From: Actinomortierella ambigua
Lineage: Eukaryota; Mortierellomycota; Mortierellomycetes; Mortierellales; Mortierellaceae
Direction of reading: 5' to 3'
Assembly (NCBI GenBank): GCA_016098155.1
Contig: JAAAJB010000290.1
Location: 1-43,385 of the forward strand
Length of the DNA stretch: 43,385 bases
Shown here: piece after piece, positions 9,360-18,701 of the stretch
Layout: each line of letters opens with the position of its first letter
How positions within the stretch are numbered: the stretch's first letter is position 1
Translations under genes and position numbers: made by a program
Notes under the pieces: generated by a model
What the model saw: the letters and a program-made list of their open reading frames with translations, nothing else
Told to the model about the DNA's origin: nothing
Databases searched by the model: none

Positions 9360-11999
9360 ATGGTCAACGCCGCCACCCCCATCACCTCGCGCAACGGCAA
9401 GATTCTCTATCCTGCCATCCGCCGCACCGACTTTTCCGAACCTCTCCACGGTGTCCAGGTCGCTGACCCTTACCGCTGGCTTGAGGAGCCCGCCTCCAAG
9501 GAGACTGAGGTATTGTATTGTATTCTCCATGTCATGTCACAACTCACTGCTGCATAACCAATCGACTCCTCCATGATTTCTCACGCTCTGGCATTCCCCT
9601 TTCTCCCCTTTCTCCCTTTGCGGCCTTTTGGTTGGCAGGCGTTTGTGGAGGCGCAGAATGTTCTTTCCCACGACTACATCAACAAGTTTGAGGCTCGCGG
9701 CAAGTTTAACGATCGGTAAGGGACACGCATCGATACGAATCTTGTGTATTCTGCCCAAAGTCAAGTGATCGCATCTGAGCTTATTATCAATGCCACTCAC
9801 TGTTTTCCCCCCAACTTTCTTGTTTCACATACACAGCTTGACCGAGCTCTTTGACTTTGAGCGCTTCACTACCCCTTACCGCCGTGGCGACCACTACTAC
9901 TTTTATCACAACACTGGTCTTCAGGCCCAGAATGTCCTGTACCAGCAGGATACCCTAGACTCGGAGCCCCGTGTCTTCCTCGATCCCAACACTCTGGAGG
10001 CCGATGGCACGGCTGCCCTGAGCAGCACCCGCTTCTCGCACTCGGGCAACCTCTTTGCCTATTCCATTGCCAAGGCCGGTTCCGACTGGGTGACCATCTA
10101 CCTCATGGATAGCAAGGGCAACAAGCTGTCCGATGTGGTCGAGTGGGCCAAGTTTACAATCATTTCGTTCACACACGACGAAAAGGGCTTTTTCTACTCG
10201 GTAAATCTCCAGAAACAGCCCCCCTGAATTGTTGAATTGTTTGCATTGTCACAGAACGTCACTGACTCTTTCTTTCTTCCTTTCTTTTCTTTCTCTCTTT
10301 CTTTTAGAGCTACCCCAAGCCCGATGTCGAGGATGGCAAGGCTGGTACAGAGACAAACATCAACTTGAACAAGATGCTGTACTACCACCGCATTGGTACC
10401 CCCCAGTCGGAGGATCTGCTGCTCTATGTCGACTATGAGAACCCCACCTTTAGCCCTTCGGCCGACACTACACACGACGGCAAGTACATTCTGCTCTCCA
10501 TCTCCAAGGACTGCGATCCCATCAACAAACTGTACCTGATTGATCTTGCCAAGGCCAACCACAATGTCACCAAGGATCTCGAGATTATCAAGGTGGTGGA
10601 CAACTTTGATGCTGGCTACGAATACCTGTCCAACGACAACACCGTCTTCTACTTCAAGACCAACAAGGACGCTCCTCGCTACAAGGTTGTCAAGTATGAC
10701 CTCAACAAGCCTGAGGCTGGCTTTGTCGATATTGTCCCCGAGGTCGAGGACGTTCTTGCCGAAGCCTTGATCGTCAACGACAAGCACTTGCTTGTTCAGT
10801 ATATGCATGATGTCAAGGACGTGCTCTTTGTCCATGATCTGACCACCGGCGCCCGTATGGGCCAGGTCCCTGTCCCCATCGGTACCATTGGCTCCATCTC
10901 TGGCCGCCGCGAGGACAAGGAGTTCTTCCTCTCGTTCACATCCTTCTTGAGCCCCGGCACCATTTTCCGCTACGATTTCACCGAGGAGAAGGAGGAGAAC
11001 CGCCTGACAACCTTCAAGGAGTCCAAGGTCAAGAACTTTGATGCTTCGCTCTTCGAGACGGACCAGGTCTTTTACGAGTCGAAGGATGGCACCAAGATCC
11101 CCATGTTCATCACGCACAAGAAGAATGTTGCTCTCAATGGCAACAACCCCACATTCCTGTACGGCTATGGTGGCTTTACGATCCCCATCAAGGCCGGCTA
11201 CAGCCCATCAGCCATTGCCTTCATCCAGCACTTTGACGGTGTTGTCGCCTACGCCAACCTGCGTGGTGGTGGAGAGTATGGTGATGAGTGGCACAAGGCC
11301 GGCATGAAGCTCAAGAAGCAGAATGTCTTTGATGACTTTCAGTGGGCGGCCAAGTACCTCATCAAGCACAAGTATACTCAGCCCTCGCGCCTGTCCATCA
11401 ATGGTGGCTCTAACGGTGGTCTGTTGGTTGGCGCCTGCTTGAACCAGGCTCCCGAGCTCTTTGGTGCCGCTGTTGCTGATGGTAAGTTTCATTGCGCTTT
11501 GCTAGTACCTGTACTTTGCTCGTACTCTTTGTTAAACACTCGCTCTATCTCATACGCGCATTTCTTTCTAACGTTTAAAATCTCCACTACCTTTGTCTTC
11601 AACAAATATATAGTCGGAGTGCTGGATATGCTCCGATTCCAGTGCTTCACGATCGGCCACGCCTGGTGCTCAGACTATGGCAATGCTCATGACAACGAGG
11701 AAGAGTTCAAATACCTGTACAAGTACTCGCCTTACCACAATGTGACGACCACCCACCCTTACCCTCCCACGCTGATCACCACCTCCAACTACGATGATCG
11801 CGTCGTGCCCCTGCACTCGTACAAGTTTACTGCCGAGATTCAGCACACCGCAGGTCCCTTGACTGATAGCCCCCTGTTGCTGCGTGTCGATACCCGCGCC
11901 GGCCACGGTGCTGGCAAGCCGATCAAGAAGCGTATCGAGGAGGTTACCGACAAGTTTTCTTTCATTGCCGTTGCTCTTGGTGCCAAGTGGGTCGACTAG
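9360..11999 (+). CDS. Prolyl oligopeptidase (S9A serine peptidase)
   Basis: This enzyme cuts short peptides after proline, usually in the cytosol. The five exons are 9360-9509, 9639-9715, 9837-10200, 10308-11481 and 11614-11999, giving 716 residues, close to the family's usual 700-730. The N-terminal YPAIRRTD...DPYRWLEE region, the beta-propeller and the C-terminal alpha/beta-hydrolase domain are all present. The catalytic serine is Ser565 in GGSNGG, the aspartate is in NYDDRVVP (649-650), and the histidine is His686 in RAGHGAG. The last intron (11482-11613) is 132 bases and stop-free, so retaining it would add 44 residues in frame 23 residues after the serine. An in-frame basic, Ser-rich leader upstream of 9360 could be a longer start. 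The EAF7 gene begins only 102 bases after the stop. Confidence 0.93.
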
Positions 12000-12101
12000 A
12001 GATATAGAAATTTATTTTGTAGTCACAATGCGGCGGGGCGATTAAAAAGTGCCAAATCAGCATTGACCAAGAATCAACACGCATCTTGAAATTTGCATCT
12101 A

Positions 12102-13165
12102 ATGGAGGTCGACGAGGAAGTCCAGCGCACGCCAGACCAATGGGACGCTACCATGGAGATGGCGCTGGCCTATGCTGCCATTAAATTCAAGCCAGTCGGT
12201 AATGCATGTCGATGGACCTCCCCTTCCCTTTTGAATGACTTTTGCCTTAGTCATTGCTAACTGACACAATGGGCTATTTCTTTCTCGTCTACTAAAGGTA
12301 TGCACCGGCATTTCCGTATGGTCAACCTTCACAGGCTATTCAACAAGCAGTCGCCAACACCTTGTACGATTACAGAGCTCTGGGCAAAACTGGAGACCAT
12401 GTACGACTTGCAAGCCTTGAACGAGCGTGTATGTGTGTATAGAGGAAGAGGAGGCAAAAGAGCGTTTGAATTCCATCTGGACACTGAACGGCGGAGCAAA
12501 ATACCAGACTCGGTACTCATACACCCTACATGCACTACCCTTTTTCTTTGTCTTCCTTTGGTCGTTTTCAATTTGACGCGCCAAATAGGAGGATGCGCTG
12601 ATGTTTGCCGACGAAGATGACGACGACGAAGACGACGAAGATGAGGACGACAGCGATGGGTACCAGACGCCTAATTTTAGATACAGCGAGGAATTTGTGT
12701 TGCCGCTACACGAGTTTGACCATTTGGTCACTGAGATTGCCCACGATGGATCTCGAAACACATCGCCGTCTCCTTCCATCCGGACAACGCGAGGAAGAGA
12801 GGGATCGCAAACGCCATCTGTTGCAGATTCGAGTCGCGCATCGACGCCAGACGAAGAGGATGGTATTGTCTTCCAGATCTTCTTTTTTTCTTTTTTTCGT
12901 TTTGTTAGCCCTGAACGAATCGGTCCATCGTAGATCGTTCCACAGTCTTTTTATTTACAGAAGCTCATTCTTCCCACTGTCAAACAAACAAATAGGTCCA
13001 CGGAAGCAGCGCAGAACATCGCGAACCACGAAAAAGTCGGATGTAGGCGAGACGTCGAGCCCTCGAACATCGGGTGGTAGCTCTAGGAGAACAACTCGGG
13101 CTAAAGCAGATGCACCTTCGACAAGGACACGGAAGACAGGAAAGAAGGTAACAGACAACAGCTAG
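12102..13165 (+). CDS. eaf7: NuA4 histone acetyltransferase subunit EAF7/MRGBP
   Basis: EAF7 (MRGBP in animals) is a nuclear subunit of the NuA4 histone acetyltransferase, where it pairs with the EAF3/MRG15 chromodomain protein. The four exons are 12102-12198, 12298-12428, 12589-12862 and 12996-13165, giving 223 residues. The conserved N-terminal domain is seen as WDATMEMALAYAAIKFKPVG, then MHRHFRMVNLHRLF, and LWAKLETMYDLQALNE, matching the family's KPVG-x-HFHM and TMYD patterns. After this comes a run of Asp/Glu, a Ser/Thr-rich disordered region, and a strongly basic tail (KKSDVGE to RKTGKKVTDNS) that could bind DNA or serve as nuclear import signal. The start is the only ATG before the domain. 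The short 102-base gap from the upstream gene leaves little room for a separate promoter. Confidence 0.88.
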
Positions 13166-13734
13166 AGCCAGACGAGGCCTCCCCCTTTTTTTGTTGTCTG
13201 CCTACAAAAAAAGATAGCTGATGTCTGTATTTCCCACTCTTTTCCCTAGTAATCCATACAAGGGTTTCTATTGCCTTTTTTTTTTATCTTTTGGTAGTAG
13301 AGGTTGTACCCGTGTGATTCCACTGCTTCCTCAAGGAACTTTTTGCTCGTTCCCCCCAATTGTACCATAGCCATCCCTTCTTCACCCCTGACTCTTTCTC
13401 GTCTCCCTCTGTTCCTGTTGTTGTTGTTGTTGTTATTTTTTCACACGCTGGTGGCGAGGAAAGAAGGGTGGAAGGACTCAATAAAGGAGCATCTTTCACT
13501 TTGCACAAGTAAATGGATCGACACTTGTATTCAAAAGTGATGCCCCTGAGGACACGACTGGGTCATACCAATGATCTACAATGGTGTGTTGGGTGCTTGC
13601 GCACCCACACCCCTGTTGACGTCTTCGATCAGCGGGGATACAAATTTACAAGAAAAGAGTTGAAGCGCACTTCTTCTTTTTCTTTTTCTTTATCACCATT
13701 TCCCCACTTTCCCCCCATCTCATCTCGATTCAAC
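13166..13734. other. Intergenic spacer between eaf7 and the disulfide isomerase gene
   Basis: Tandem gene order, 569 bases. It should contain the 3' end of the eaf7 transcript and the promoter of the next gene. A (GTT)n run lies near 13417-13433. A pyrimidine-rich stretch at about 13667-13730 directly precedes the ATG, as is common upstream of genes in this window. No RNA gene is seen. Confidence 0.45.
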
Positions 13735-15659
13735 ATGCTGGGAAAGCGCATCATTCTCGGGGCTGTTGCCACCTTCCTCACTCTTGCATCAACTGTTCTT
13801 GCAGCGGATGATGAACACGTTCTCGCGCTCACACCCGACAACTTTGAGGTACAACGCACGCGCTCTTCTTGGTGCTCTTTCTGGTTGGGCAAGGAACGAT
13901 AATGAAAGAACACTCTGACTACCTTCTGCCAGCATAGCGTGTTCCACACATGGGCATGCGGCCAAGGTAGTTGAGGCGTGTTTCTTGTTAATGGATCAAG
14001 TTACTCACGTTTTGTTACTGACATGCACCTCATAGAGCGTCGGTAGCACCCCCGCCCTCATCAAGTTTTATGCTCCCTGGTGCGGTCACTGCAAGGTGAG
14101 TTGATCATGGACATGCTATGAAGCTATTGTGCAGAATGTAATATAGAGAAGGAAGAAGAAGCTAACCGGATCACTACACACTTTTTCTTTTCTTCTTCAT
14201 TTACTCTTTTTCTTCTTCATGGACCTTGCTGACAATAGAACCTCGAGCCTGTAAGTGGAGGGGATACATACGCTAGTAGAAAGGATCAAGCCCACTCCCC
14301 CCGTGAGGGCTGGAACTTTTACATTAGAAATCCACGTTCCGCACACTGATTCGATGGTTTCTAATACGCCATTTGTCCAATGTGGCTGAATGTCAATCCC
14401 CCCCCCCCCTTTCCCTTTCCTACCCGATAGACCTACAACGAGCTCGGCGCTGCCTTCAAGGACCAGAAAGAGAAGGTGATCATTGCCAAGGTCAACGCTG
14501 ACGAGCACCGCGCTCTCGGCAACCGGTTTAACATCAAGGGCTTCCCTACCCTCAAGTGGTTCCCCAAGGGTGTCCACGGTGAGCCTGAGGAGTACTCTTC
14601 GGGCCGTGATCTCGAAGCCCTCAGCAAGTTTGTGTCCGACCGCACTGGTATGTTTTGACTATGTTTGACCCTACAAAAAAAAAATGGATCCAAGATGGCA
14701 TGACACTTGAAAGATTTTAATGATCTGTTGTTGTTTTTTTATCTCGATACTAGGTATCAAGTCGTCGATCAAGAAGGCGGTTTCTGCTGTCACGGTTCTC
14801 CATGACACCGATTTCAGCAAGCACATTGAGAGTGGCAAGCATGTCCTGGTGGAGTTTTATGCTCCTTGGTGTGGACACTGCAAAAACCTTGCCCCTACCT
14901 ATGAGAAGGTCGCTTCCGCTTTTGCCAACGAGGAGAACGTAAGTTTGTTTGCCCCCCACCCCCATCCGCCTCTCCTTTTCTTCCCCCCCCCCTCCTCCTA
15001 TACCAACCATTAGGCCTCCCTCTTTTTTCCTCCCTATGCCCCTCTTGCTAGTCAACACCAACTCGTTCCCCCTATCGCTGGCCCTAACGACCCTTTATTT
15101 CAATCCTGACCACAATTCTCTATCTAAATAGGTCGTGGTTGCCAATGTCGATGCCACTGTTGAGAAGGGCGTTGCCGAAAAGTACGGTGTCAAGGGCTAC
15201 CCCACCATCAAGTTCTTTGCTGCTGACGGCTCGGTTGAGGATTACAGCGGCGATCGCAGCGAGGAGGCCTTTGTTGAGTTTATCAACAAGCGTGCTGGCA
15301 CCTTCCGTGCACCCGGTGGTCTGCTGAACTCGGAGGCTGGTCGCGTGGCCGAGTTGGATGTCCATGTGGAGAAGTATGTCAAGGCTGCGACGCCCGACGA
15401 GAAGAAGAAGGTGTACGACGAGGCACTCAAGGCAGCCACGGCGTCGGCGGCCGAGAGCGCAAAGTACTATGCGCGCTTCTTTGACAAGGTCCACGCTTCG
15501 CCCGAGTACGCTGCCAAGGAGGTGGCTCGCCTGGAGAAGCTGATCATTGCCGCCACGATGAGCCAGGCCAAGCTGGATGAGTTTGTCATCCGCAAGAACG
15601 TCTTGATCCAGTTCAACCCTGTGACTCCTGAGGCCGTTGCTGCCCACGAGGAGCTCTAA
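13735..15659 (+). CDS. erp38: ERp38/TigA-type protein disulfide isomerase
   Basis: An endoplasmic-reticulum enzyme that forms and rearranges disulfide bonds in secretory proteins. The six exons are 13735-13848, 14036-14095, 14239-14250, 14431-14647, 14754-14938 and 15132-15659, giving 371 residues. Residues 1-22 are a signal peptide ([15 protein letters not shown]...VLA). Two thioredoxin domains follow, with active sites WCGHC at 53-57 and 173-177. A C-terminal helical ERp29-like domain spans roughly 265-360. The protein ends in HEEL, a variant of the HDEL retrieval signal. Two thioredoxin domains plus an ERp29C domain is the architecture of fungal ERp38/TigA. Exon 3 is only 12 bases and encodes NLEP; it is needed to restore the CGHCKNLEPTYNEL sequence that the second domain shows intact as [14 protein letters not shown]. 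Confidence 0.93.
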
Positions 15660-16201
15660 AGAAAAACTTTTTTATATATACATGTATATATATAATTAGG
15701 AGGTTGTTGCTTTGTTGGAGGATTCTTTTTTTCCTGCAGTTACCAAAGAAATTCAATCCCTTTCATTTACAATTTCTGATCGTTGCCCACTGGAAAAAAA
15801 ACAAAAAAAAAAAAAATACAGACGATGTTCTCGATACATTGCGTAAAGCAACCCTGTTTTATGAATCTCGGGCACCTACCTCTATCTTTGCGCTCCTCAT
15901 AAGCCTACCAATCCTTCGATAGAGTACCCACCCGAGATGATCCAATGATTTTTTAAAGAAATGAAAACAAATAGGTACAGCAAATATCAGCTGTACTTTG
16001 GTACCCCGAGAAACAATTCGCTTGTGTTCATATTCGCAAATATACAGAAATACAACGACGACGACGACGACGACAATAACAAAAAGGGTAACACGTAATG
16101 CCAGAGATTATCCACCATGGGTCGCGATCCATTTCCAAGGATGAAGATTGTAACAAAAAAAAATATTCCTCTGCACCCGTGAAAAAAAGAGCATCGCCAA
16201 C
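15660..16201. other. Convergent 3' spacer (disulfide isomerase / FET-like gene)
   Basis: Two genes converge on this 542-base region, so it holds both transcript ends and probably both poly(A) sites. An AT-rich TATATATACATGTATATATATAA-like palindromic stretch lies at about 15672-15694. A short (ACG)n run lies near 16053-16072. No coding sequence is supported. Confidence 0.45.
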
Positions 16202-18325
16202 TTAGTATGGGCGATCACGACGCTCATATCGACGCTCATCACGGTCATTACCGCGTCCTCCTCCTCCACCTCCTCTGCCGCTGTAACCGCTGTTAGAGCG
16301 GTCGGCATAGCCTCCGCTTGAGCCATCACCTCCAGCGTTATACCCACCATAGCCGCCGCTACCGCGACCGCGTTCGTAGCCGCCACCTGGCGCTCCTGAT
16401 GAACCCCCTCCTGGTCCTCGATCTTGGCTAGCATCGTAGCTGTTGCTGTTGCTGCTGTTGCTACCTCCGCGGTCTGCGCCGCCACTGTTGTAGTAGCCAC
16501 CGTAGCCACCACCACCACCACCGCTACGGTCATTTCTATCGGATCCTCCTGTTCCAGCTGACGCGCCTCCTCCGCCACCGTAGCCTCCGCTGCGGTCACC
16601 GCTTCCACGGTCATCTCTGTAGTCTCCTCCTCCTCCACCACCACCTCCTCCATAGCTTGATCCATAATCACGGCCTTGGCCGCCACCTCCTCCGTAGCGA
16701 GGGGCTCCGCCGCCTCGTCCGCCTCCAGGCGGGCCACCCGATCCTGGTGGTCTAGGTGCATGACACTTGAAGCATTCCTGACGACTAGCAAAGTTGTTGT
16801 TCTTACAACTAGAAGCAAGACAAAAAATGGGGTGGGAAGAAGATGAGTGATTTCCAAGAGCAGGAAGGAGGTAGAAAATAAAAAAGGGGGTTAGAGAAAG
16901 ACAAGCTGGTAAAGAAATGCGCAGGACGGATGCAAAGGACCACCACAAAGGAGACAAGACAGAAAGAGAGATGAAAAAGACCTACTTTTCACAAATCCAG
17001 TCGCCTTCGCGGGGTGGAGGTCCTCCTCCTCCACCACCACCACCACCACTAGCACCACCTCCGCGGCCACCACCACGGCCACCGCTGAAACCTCCGCGAT
17101 CAAAACCTCCGCGACCGCGGCCACGGCCACGGCCACCACCGGCCGGGCCTCCAAAGTAGGATTTTTGTTCAGACATTTCGACCTTGACGAGCGAACCATG
17201 GAAATCTTTCCCGTTGAACCACTCAATGGCATAGCCGGTCGTGCCGGGGTCCTCATAGGTGATGGTGGCATCGCCCTTGGGGTTGCCCGTCGACGGATCC
17301 GTGTAGATGCGGATCTTGTTGGTTCCCGTCCGTTTGTCGGTCTTGATGCGGCCAATGGACGCGAAGCGCTCTAGGAGCTTTTGGGTCAGGTCCCGCTCGG
17401 ACAGGTGCGTGGGAAGACCGCTCAGATAGATGGTATCCGAGCTCTTTTGTGATCCATATTCAGAAGCTGGAGGAAGAGAGAAGAAGAAGAAGAAAGTGGC
17501 GAAATGTTAATTGTTTTACTAGCTCTTTCTTTTTTTCCTTAGACTCCAAATCATTTTTTTTTTCGTTACCGAGGGAGCTAAGCCAGAGGGACGCAAAACA
17601 ATAAAAAAAAAAAAAGAAAAAACTTACAGCCACCATAGGAGGATCCATAGCGGTCATTCTCACGACCATACGATGGCCGCTCGCGGTCTTCGCCGTAGCC
17701 GCCAGTGCTACGGTTTCCACTCTCACGATAATCATTTCCTCCATAGCGACTGCCTCGATCACGATCTCCGCCACTTCCACCACCACCACTTCCTCCTGCG
17801 CCATAGCCACCAGAAGAATGTGAGTGGGGACGTGAGTAATCATAATCGTTTTGACGTTGGCTTGTGGACGAAGAACCATAGCCTCCAGAGGCGCTGTGTC
17901 CTGAATGATGGTTGTTAGCATCATATCCACCAGCACCACTACCACTACCACTACCACCAGTACCACTTCCACTTCCACCACCACCACCACCGCTTGGTGG
18001 AAGTGCTGAACTAGGAGCAGCGCCAGCTCCACTTGCAGAAAAGCCGGGTGGCGGGTCTCCCGGTTTGATGGAGCCTGCTGCTAAAGCGGCATTGTACGCA
18101 GCCGAGGCTCCTGGGCCGTAGTAGGCGTCGTAGGCGGCCTGTGCCTCGACGTCTATTGAGGGTGCGGGCAAGGTGTTATCCCAAATCGCTTTGTTAGCAG
18201 AGACATGACAAGAACAAAAAAAAAAAGGGAGCTACTACTAGGGGTGGGGGTTGAAGAGGAAACCTCGTGAACGCACATTGCTGATATTGCTGCTCGTAGC
18301 TGGCAGCAGAACCCAAGTCGGCCAT
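16202..18325 (-). CDS. FET-like RNA-binding protein (RRM, RanBP2 zinc finger, RGG)
   Basis: A nuclear RNA-binding protein laid out like the FUS/EWS/TAF15 family. The four exons, on the minus strand, are 18325-18277, 18188-17628, 17466-16986 and 16808-16202, giving 565 residues. Residues 1-200 are a Gly/Ser/Tyr-rich low-complexity region. The RRM spans about 214-300 (DTIYLSGLPTHLSERDL to GSLVKVEM). An RGG-rich stretch follows. The RanBP2-type zinc finger is created by joining exons 3 and 4: Cys362, Cys365, Cys376 and Cys379 in a C-x2-C-x10-C-x2-C pattern with the NNNF core. The second half is a long RGG/YGG tail ending in YERRDRPY, which resembles the R-x2-5-PY import signal at the end of human FUS. 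Likely roles are transcription or RNA processing, and the tails may phase-separate. Whether this is true homology or convergence of shuffled domains cannot be settled here. Confidence 0.88.
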
Positions 18326-18701
18326 GGCCAGATGAAGAGTTTTGGGGAGGGGGAGGGTGAGGGGGAGGATGTAGATGGATGAGTGTTTGAAGATCCAATG
18401 TGTGTAGTTCTTTCTCCCCCTGCTGAGGGGACGATGTCCCCCCCAACGCGTCACAGAGCTTTCCTGCGAAAAGGGGAAAGGGCAGCGTTAACGTAAATTG
18501 GCGGTTCGGTGACGGAAACTTTTTTTTTTCTAGGGAGGGGTCTCCAACACCTCGGAGCAGTTTGCCGATCTCCCCATTGACTGATCGCCTTGTCACAGAG
18601 AAGCCGCTCATTCGTCTCTCCTCACATCCCTCCCATCTCTCCTCCCCATCTCCTCTCCGTCTTCACTCCTCGCGGAAGAAAGGCTCCTCCCTCTCAGCAT
18701 A
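18326..18701. promoter_or_regulatory. Shared divergent promoter region (FET-like gene / NDUFA9)
   Basis: Only 376 bases separate the start codons of two divergent genes, so their promoters overlap or are shared. Both leaders are pyrimidine-rich on their own strand: C/T before 18702 on plus, and G/A on plus before 18325. No TATA box is evident. Confidence 0.5.

Noticed and set aside
10194..11117. Long minus-strand open frame opposite the prolyl oligopeptidase
   Set aside because: It is the antisense of a well-supported exon. Its valine/leucine/aspartate-rich composition is what the reverse of G/C-ending codons gives, and it has no motif or splice context of its own.
15672..15694. AT palindrome considered as a terminator hairpin
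   Set aside because: It is a TATATA-type simple repeat in a 3' region. Nuclear polymerase II genes do not end on hairpins, and no further evidence supports function.
16108..16857. Second minus-strand frame overlapping the FET-like gene
   Set aside because: It is an alternate reading of the GGX repeats that gives Val/Ala/Glu runs. The frame with RGG, zinc finger and RRDRPY is clearly the coding one.
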